Source: Phanerochaete sordida (lineage: Eukaryota; Basidiomycota; Agaricomycetes; Polyporales; Phanerochaetaceae). Taken from it: a DNA stretch of 64,000 bases. The position numbers and the translations under genes are program-made. The stretch spans positions 310,001-374,000 of the forward strand of contig BPQB01000031.1 of the NCBI GenBank assembly GCA_019973155.2, written 5' to 3'. Below, piece after piece: positions 59,070 to 64,000 of this stretch; the stretch's first letter is position 1; every line of letters begins with the position of its first letter. A model generated the notes under the pieces. The model made no database searches. It saw only the letters and a program-made list of their open reading frames with translations, and had not been told where the DNA came from.

Positions 59070-60945
59070 TCAGGCAGCTCGCCCGAGACACCGCGTTCTG
59101 TGCCCACCATCCTCCCAATCTCTACATGGCGAGAGTTACATGAGTACCATGCATACTCCACACAGTCAGCCACGTACCTCTCTAGGCACCGCGTCCCACA
59201 GTAGAAGGCCTGTTCACACCCTTTGCACATCCGCATGCGGTGCGCAGGCTTATGCCTGCTGCAGAGGCACTCGCGCCACGCGCAGCGTTCGAACGGCGCG
59301 AACGGCGCGTAGACGGGGGCAGGGGGCGCCGGGAGCATCTTCGTGCGGATCGCGGACCAGAGCCGTACGAGACCAGACCACTGAGGGTGTTTCTCCAGCT
59401 GGTGGCGAGCCATCGCATCTGCGGCAGCCTGCCACGCGGTGAGTGAAGCGCGCCGCAGCGCGACTGTCTTTGGCCGGCTGTCTTTGGCGCGGTTGGCAAT
59501 GTGCTGGAGGTACCAGTCGGTGATTTTCATGATGTTGGCTGGGGGCAGCGTTACCGGGTCAATATCGAAGTGGAGAATTTGGGGGCGTACCATCAAGGCC
59601 GGTGGTGTTGTCCTCAATCGAAAACATGATCCAGTCGCAGAGCGAGTCGAAAAATGCGTAGCATTGGCGTCCGCGTATCTCTAGCCCAGTGCTATGATAT
59701 ACGAGTAAATGAGAATTCGTGGCGAGAGCAGTACACAATCCAAGATAGAAATTGAACGCACTAGAAGTTCCTGAAGACCCATGGCGCTACGCTTTGCAGA
59801 AATAGGCCCAGTTCCTGACGATTACCGCGACATTGCTGACGACGCATAGCCGCAAGGCAATAAGCGGCAAGGAGCGTGTTGAACGGCAGGTTCTTCTCCA
59901 CATTATTGGTGAAATCATGCCGGACCGACAGAAAGCCTAGCACGTTCTTGAGTTCTCTGTCGACTGTGTCTTCGTCTGCAAGGTCCCGCACAATCGCGTT
60001 TGCAATGTGCTCGTTGCTGAGACAACCGCCAAGCGCGCCCGTAAAGAAGTCCATCCACGGATCGCACTCTGTGTCGTCGACATATTCTACGATCCACAAA
60101 CTCACAAGGGCACGGGAGCGTGTCTCCGGGTTCACGCCGTAGACCCAGTTAAGGAGAATGATATGGGGAAAACGAGTTTCAAGGCTGTTAAATTTCCTGC
60201 AGGTGCTTCTCTCAGCAGAGATATGTTACATAACGGGTGAGATATACCTGTCACTGTCCTTGAGGGTCTCGGCTGCGAGCTTGGCCAGCGCGCTGAGCGT
60301 TAAGTGCAGGATGTCAAGCATATTTGCGGCAACGCTTGAGGAGGACGTGGCCATGTCTCCTTCCGAGTCTGCGCACTTTCCAGTTAGAAAAGAGTCTCGG
60401 ATGCTCCACAGCCTCGCATAGAGGCCTATGACTGTATCCTGCATGACATCCAGCACCTGTGCAACTTCCTGCTCACGAGCATCTCGTATAGCACGGTCAG
60501 CGCACACCGTGAACAGGCTCAGTGTACGGCAAATGCTATACTTGGGACGTGCCGAGGGATAGATGAATCGCTGCCACCGCACGCATATGGAAAATGCACT
60601 CACAATTGTCGGTGCGGCTCGACTGGAGACCAATAGCTTCCGGCTGAATCCGCAAACAAAGTTGTCGCTCATCAGTTGTTTGAAGGTACTGAGGAGGCCA
60701 GTATTCCACCCGGATCGCCAAATTGCTTCGGGGGCGCGACGCAGAGCCGTGCCAAATTCAGAGTGCAGTGTTTGTATCTAGCCGACGTCCGCATCGGCGT
60801 GGTCTGGGGTGGATAGCTCGCATATGAGTTGCGTCCAGAGCTCAGGGTGTCGCAGGATTCGTTCTCCGATATAGTTTTCCGATAGTTTCGCTTGCTCGGC
60901 GAGCGAGGTGCAGTCTGGGAACAGCTTCGACCAGTGCTCGAACAT
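59070..60945 (-). pseudogene. MYND-18: family member with a stop in exon 1
   Basis: ATG of MFEHWSKLFPDCTSL. After PDHADADVG the frame meets TAG at 60778-60780 and then continues IQTLHSEFGTALRRAPEAIW in the same frame, so the stop is a point change in an otherwise open gene. Exons 2-6 are open: LFTVCADRAIRDAREQEVAQ, ETRFPHIILLNWVYG, LAAMRRQQCRG, RGRQCYAFFDSLCDWI, RPKTVALRRASLTAWQAA, finger CAWRECLC, CKGCEQAFYCGTRC, then LER where nearly all others have the near-invariant QKR/QRR, DWEDGGHRTRC. Probably a young pseudogene; a downstream ATG could give an N-terminally shortened product. Confidence 0.75.
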
Positions 60946-61137
60946 TATTGGGTTGATGAAGTTGAGATGCGTCGACGTAGCGCGTTGCCTGGACGAATGG
61001 ACGAAGGAGGTGGGTAAGTTAACCCAGAGAAGACCACAGGGATAAGAACCAATATCCGACTCTCACCCGTTTCTTAGCTCACGAGAGCAAATGTGGCAGC
61101 ATGGACGATGGGACGTTGGGAAATCGCACTTGCGCTC

Positions 61138-61149
61138 GCTTATGTAAGC
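61138..61149. promoter_or_regulatory. Palindrome GCTTATGTAAGC upstream of MYND-18
   Basis: Perfect match, 192 bases before the ATG. The rest of 60946-61524 is spacer without a gene. Confidence 0.75.
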
Positions 61150-61524
61150 ACCACGTGCAAATATCCTTGTGGCAGTCTCACTGCCGCCTGGCTGAGTATA
61201 TTCTAAACTATGCTGAAAAGTCGGTGCTGGAGAAAATGTCAAGGCACGTGCGCGCGGCCGTGTTCGCGCGAATTTTAACAACAGCCTGCAGCTTCATTGT
61301 GTGCAATTCTGCCTTCCCTCGACGGACCGTGACATCGCACTTCGGCACCAGCCGTGAAGCAGGTCTTGCTATCGCGCAGCCATTCGCCGCGCTTGTCTGA
61401 CGCAGAAAGGCGCAGAACCTCCACACCAATGTCACCTCAAACTCATAGCGAAAATGGATGGAGAACTCAGAACGGGACGTTCCACAAACGTTCGTCGTAC
61501 GCCGACATTGCCTAAACAAGACAT

Positions 61525-63383
61525 TCAAGTGTGTTGTCTATCACATCGCGTCCTGTGTCCGCCCTCCTCCCAGTCCCTAAATGTATAATGCCGCATCAGC
61601 ATCCTATACACGCGAAGAAACCTAGAACATACTTCTTCTGACATCTCTCCCCGCAGTAGAACACTCGTTCGCACCCCTTGCACATCCGCATGCGATGCGC
61701 AGGTTTATGCCTGCTGCAGAGGCACTCGTGCCACGCGCACCGCTCGAACGGCGCAAACGGCGTGCATGTCGGCTGCGTGGGTGCCGGGAGCATGCTCGCG
61801 CGGAGCATAGGCCATAGCCGCGCGACGCCGGCCCACGCGGGACGCTGCGCGAGCCGGTGGTGCACAATCGCGTCCGCGACGGCCTGCCATGCCGCGAGCG
61901 AGGCATGCCGCAGCGCGACGGTCTTCGGCCGGTCGTCTGTGGAGCGGTGGGGGATCTGGAGGAAGGCCCAGTCGAGATGTTCGTCAATGTTGGCTGGGCA
62001 GAGTCAGCTGGGTCACGTTTCGTGAGGGTGAGTGCTCACCCGGTGGTCGAGCGGCGCCATCTTGTATTGAGGCCATGATGTGGTCGCAAATAGCGTCGAC
62101 GAGGGCGTAGCACTGGCGGCCGCGTATTTCTAACCCAAGCCTGTGGTCGCGATATCAGCCAAGGTTTTCTGGATACCGAGTCATCGTTCTTGAGCCGAAC
62201 GTACCACATATTCATGAACACTTCTGACGCCACTCTCCAGAGCATAACAGAGTGCTCATCGCTGCCGCGGCACTGCTGGCGGCGCATCGCCGCGAGGCAG
62301 TTTGGCGCTAGCAGTGTATAGGAAGAGAGACTCCGCCCTCCGTCGAGGACAAATTCATGCCAGATGGACAAGAAACATAGAACGTTCTTCAGGCTACTGT
62401 CGACGGTATCGCCCGCCGCGAGGTCCCGCGCTATTGCGTTTGTGACGTCTTCGTCGCTGAGACAGCCGCCGACCACGCCGGAGAGGAACTTCTTCCAGAG
62501 TTTTCGGCTTGCGGGGCCGGACCAATTGATCATTGCAATGTTCGACAGCCCTTTAGACTGTGTGCGCGGATCTGTGCTGTAAACCCAAGTGAAGAGTGCG
62601 ACATGGGGAATCCGAGACCGGAGGAGCTCGGGGATTTCCCTGGAAAACCTAGCATCAGAAAAAATCTTCTCTACAATGAGCAGAACGTACATAGCACCCT
62701 TTAGGTTTTCCACCGTAAGCCTGCCTAGAGAGTTGAGAACGTCATGCAGTTCACAGAGTTCACGTTCGTCTACTGTCACGTTTGTGTATGGCACCGCGCT
62801 GTTTTCCACAAATATAGAACGCCGCCCGAGTAGGAAGGAGTCGCGAACAGTCCAGAACCTTGCGTAGAGTCCGACAACGGTATCCAGTAGTGCAGTGAGT
62901 ATCTGCCCGACCTCCCAAGTCCGATCATCTTTGAACACGCGGGTGGCACATATCGAAAAGAGGTTCAGTAAATTAGCGACACGCTCCTTCAACCGCGAAA
63001 ACATACGTTAGCAATCATTTCTCCCTGGATTAAAATAAATTCCTCACTGTTTTTCTTCCGTCATTTCTGGAAACGAGCTGTTTTCTGCTAAAGCCGCAAC
63101 AGTACTTGTCGTTCATCATCTCTTCGAGAACCTTGAGAAGCCCGGCATCCCAGGCAGAGTACCAGATGTCCTGTGAAGCGCAATGCATAGCATTGCAGAG
63201 TACAGCGTACAGCGTGCGTACAGCGCCGTCCGGATCCTTGTCTGTGGTGCATAGCTCCCGTGCGAGGGACGGCCAGGAAGCTGGAAGTCGGTGCAGTTGT
63301 TCCTTGATTTCTTCCTCGGGCAGGCTTGCCACAGCGTCGAGCGAGTCGCAGCGCGGAAAGAGCTGGTGCCAGTAATCGAGCAT
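61525..63383 (-). CDS. MYND-19: solenoid/MYND zinc-finger protein
   Basis: ATG of MLDYWHQLFPRCDSL to DWEEGGHRTRCDRQHT. Exon 2: ERVANLLNLFSICATRVF, FWTVRDSFLLGR. The second intron is unusual: the EHR end of exon 2 is replaced by LKGA, and a 42-base in-frame gap with GT-AG ends can be removed or kept. Exon 3: RSRIPHVALFTWVYST, ARDLAAGDTVDSSLKNV, LAAMRRQQCRG. Exon 5: RPKTVALRHASLAAWQAV, finger CAWHECLC, CKGCERVFYCGERCQKK. No stop seen. Close to MYND-18 and MYND-16. Confidence 0.8.
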
Positions 63384-63631
63384 TCTAGCCAGTCAAAACG
63401 ACCGCGTGGGGCGCGTCTGGAACTAGTCGAAGTGTTGCGTCGCTTTGGCGAGTGTCACTACTCGCTAGCAAAGCGAGGTCGGGCGAGGCAGATAGAGTAA
63501 AAATCTGGTATAGCAGAATCGTCGTCGCTTCAGCAATACTTCCAAAACATGTCTGAAGCTCACCAACGCCAGGACGGTCACATACGCGAACGACGCTGAG
63601 ACGGGAACTATTCAGACGCGCCAGCGTGGCC

Positions 63632-63643
63632 GCTTACGTAAGC
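63632..63643. promoter_or_regulatory. Palindrome GCTTACGTAAGC shared by divergent MYND-19 and MYND-20
   Basis: Fully symmetric 12-mer between two diverging starts, 248 bases from MYND-19 and 170 from MYND-20. Confidence 0.75.
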
Positions 63644-63813
63644 TCCGCGCTTAAATTATCCCTGCAGAAGCCGTGCGCGTTGGTCGCGTCCAACACGATG
63701 CCGGAACTGTAAGCACTTCAGTTCGCCACATATACTTCGTTAGTCAAGTGCATACACCTCACTGCAATGATATAAACACTCTGCCTTTGTCTTCTAGGCC
63801 GTAAATGCTCCAA

Positions 63814-64000
63814 ATGCTCCTGCGATGGGATAACATCTTTCCCGACGGCTATCCATACCGATGGGATGGCCTATCCCAGGATGTTGTAGAAGGATGTCTG
63901 TGTCGCTTTTCAGAGGCATGGCCGCACCTCGCACGTGAGGTGTGCAAGCTCCGCGGCCGCGACCCCCACGACGCTGAGCTCACGTGGAGGCGGCCCACTT
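63814..64000 (+). CDS. MYND-20: start of a further family member (PYRWDGL type), cut by window end
   Basis: Reads MLLRWDNIFPDGYPYRWDG, then EAWPHLAREVCKLRGRD and DAELTW, open to the last base. It matches exon 1 of MYND-11 and MYND-15. An in-frame ATG three codons upstream (63805) is an alternative start; the family pattern favours 63814. The rest lies beyond the window. Confidence 0.8.
   Translation, partial: MLLRWDNIFPDGYPYRWDGLSQDVVEGCLCRFSEAWPHLAREVCKLRGRDPHDAELTWRRPT

Noticed and set aside
1908..63383. SMYD-type histone methyltransferases (SET plus MYND)
   Set aside because: No SET motifs (NHxC, GEELxxxY type) in any member; the finger is C-terminal rather than inserted in a SET domain.
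1..64000. tRNA, rRNA, CRISPR, intact transposon
   Set aside because: None seen. A TTCGAATCC-like B box near 56411 lies next to a family exon and has no matching A box or cloverleaf.

Overview
This is nuclear DNA of a filamentous basidiomycete, most likely an Agaricomycete of the polypore type. Genes are split by many 45-70 base introns with GTGCGT/GTACGT/GTGAGT donors, GC content is high, housekeeping exons use mostly C- or G-ending codons, and the recognisable proteins are fungal: glycerol kinase, nucleoporin Nup85, a mitochondrial rhomboid protease, a class I lysine methyltransferase and a secreted, probably GPI-anchored aspartic protease.

The main content is one gene family. Twenty loci (named MYND-1 to MYND-20, left to right) encode versions of a protein of about 520 residues. 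It has a Trp-rich N-terminal segment, two helical segments that look like an alpha-solenoid, a short linker exon, and a C-terminal MYND-type zinc finger split between exons 5 and 6. MYND-1 to -3 (+ strand) are at 1.9-8.2 kb. MYND-4 to -15 (all -) run without a break from 28.0 to 54.1 kb. MYND-16 and -17 (+), -18 and -19 (-) and the start of -20 (+) fill 54.5-64.0 kb. The six-exon structure is kept throughout. Fourteen complete loci look intact. MYND-1, -5, -6, -14 and -18 carry stops, frameshifts or deletions, and MYND-20 runs off the window. A further zinc-finger scrap lies at 23.7 kb.

Between the arrays (8.8-27.5 kb) is an island of single genes: an unrecognised nuclear-looking protein (8.8-10.6 kb), NUP85 (-), the methyltransferase (-) and rhomboid protease (+) sharing a 225 bp divergent promoter, the aspartic protease (+), and glycerol kinase (+). 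The stretches 13.4-15.9, 19.2-21.2 and 23.4-25.6 kb have no convincing intact gene. MYND-3 and MYND-4, on the two sides of the island, are inverted near-copies of each other. The last three fifths of glycerol kinase, introns included, is repeated in inverted orientation at 0.4-1.64 kb and joined to the leader of MYND-1.

A 12 bp palindrome, GCTTAnnTAAGC, lies 160-250 bp before the start codon of most family members: ten perfect copies, and four with one mismatch. Twice a single copy sits between divergent genes. With a recurring leader intron, it suggests the family is co-regulated by one dimeric factor. The family has grown by block duplication (MYND-9/10/11 to MYND-12/13/15, period about 7.3 kb) and inverted duplication, with continuous pseudogene formation. 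The function of the family cannot be read from the sequence.
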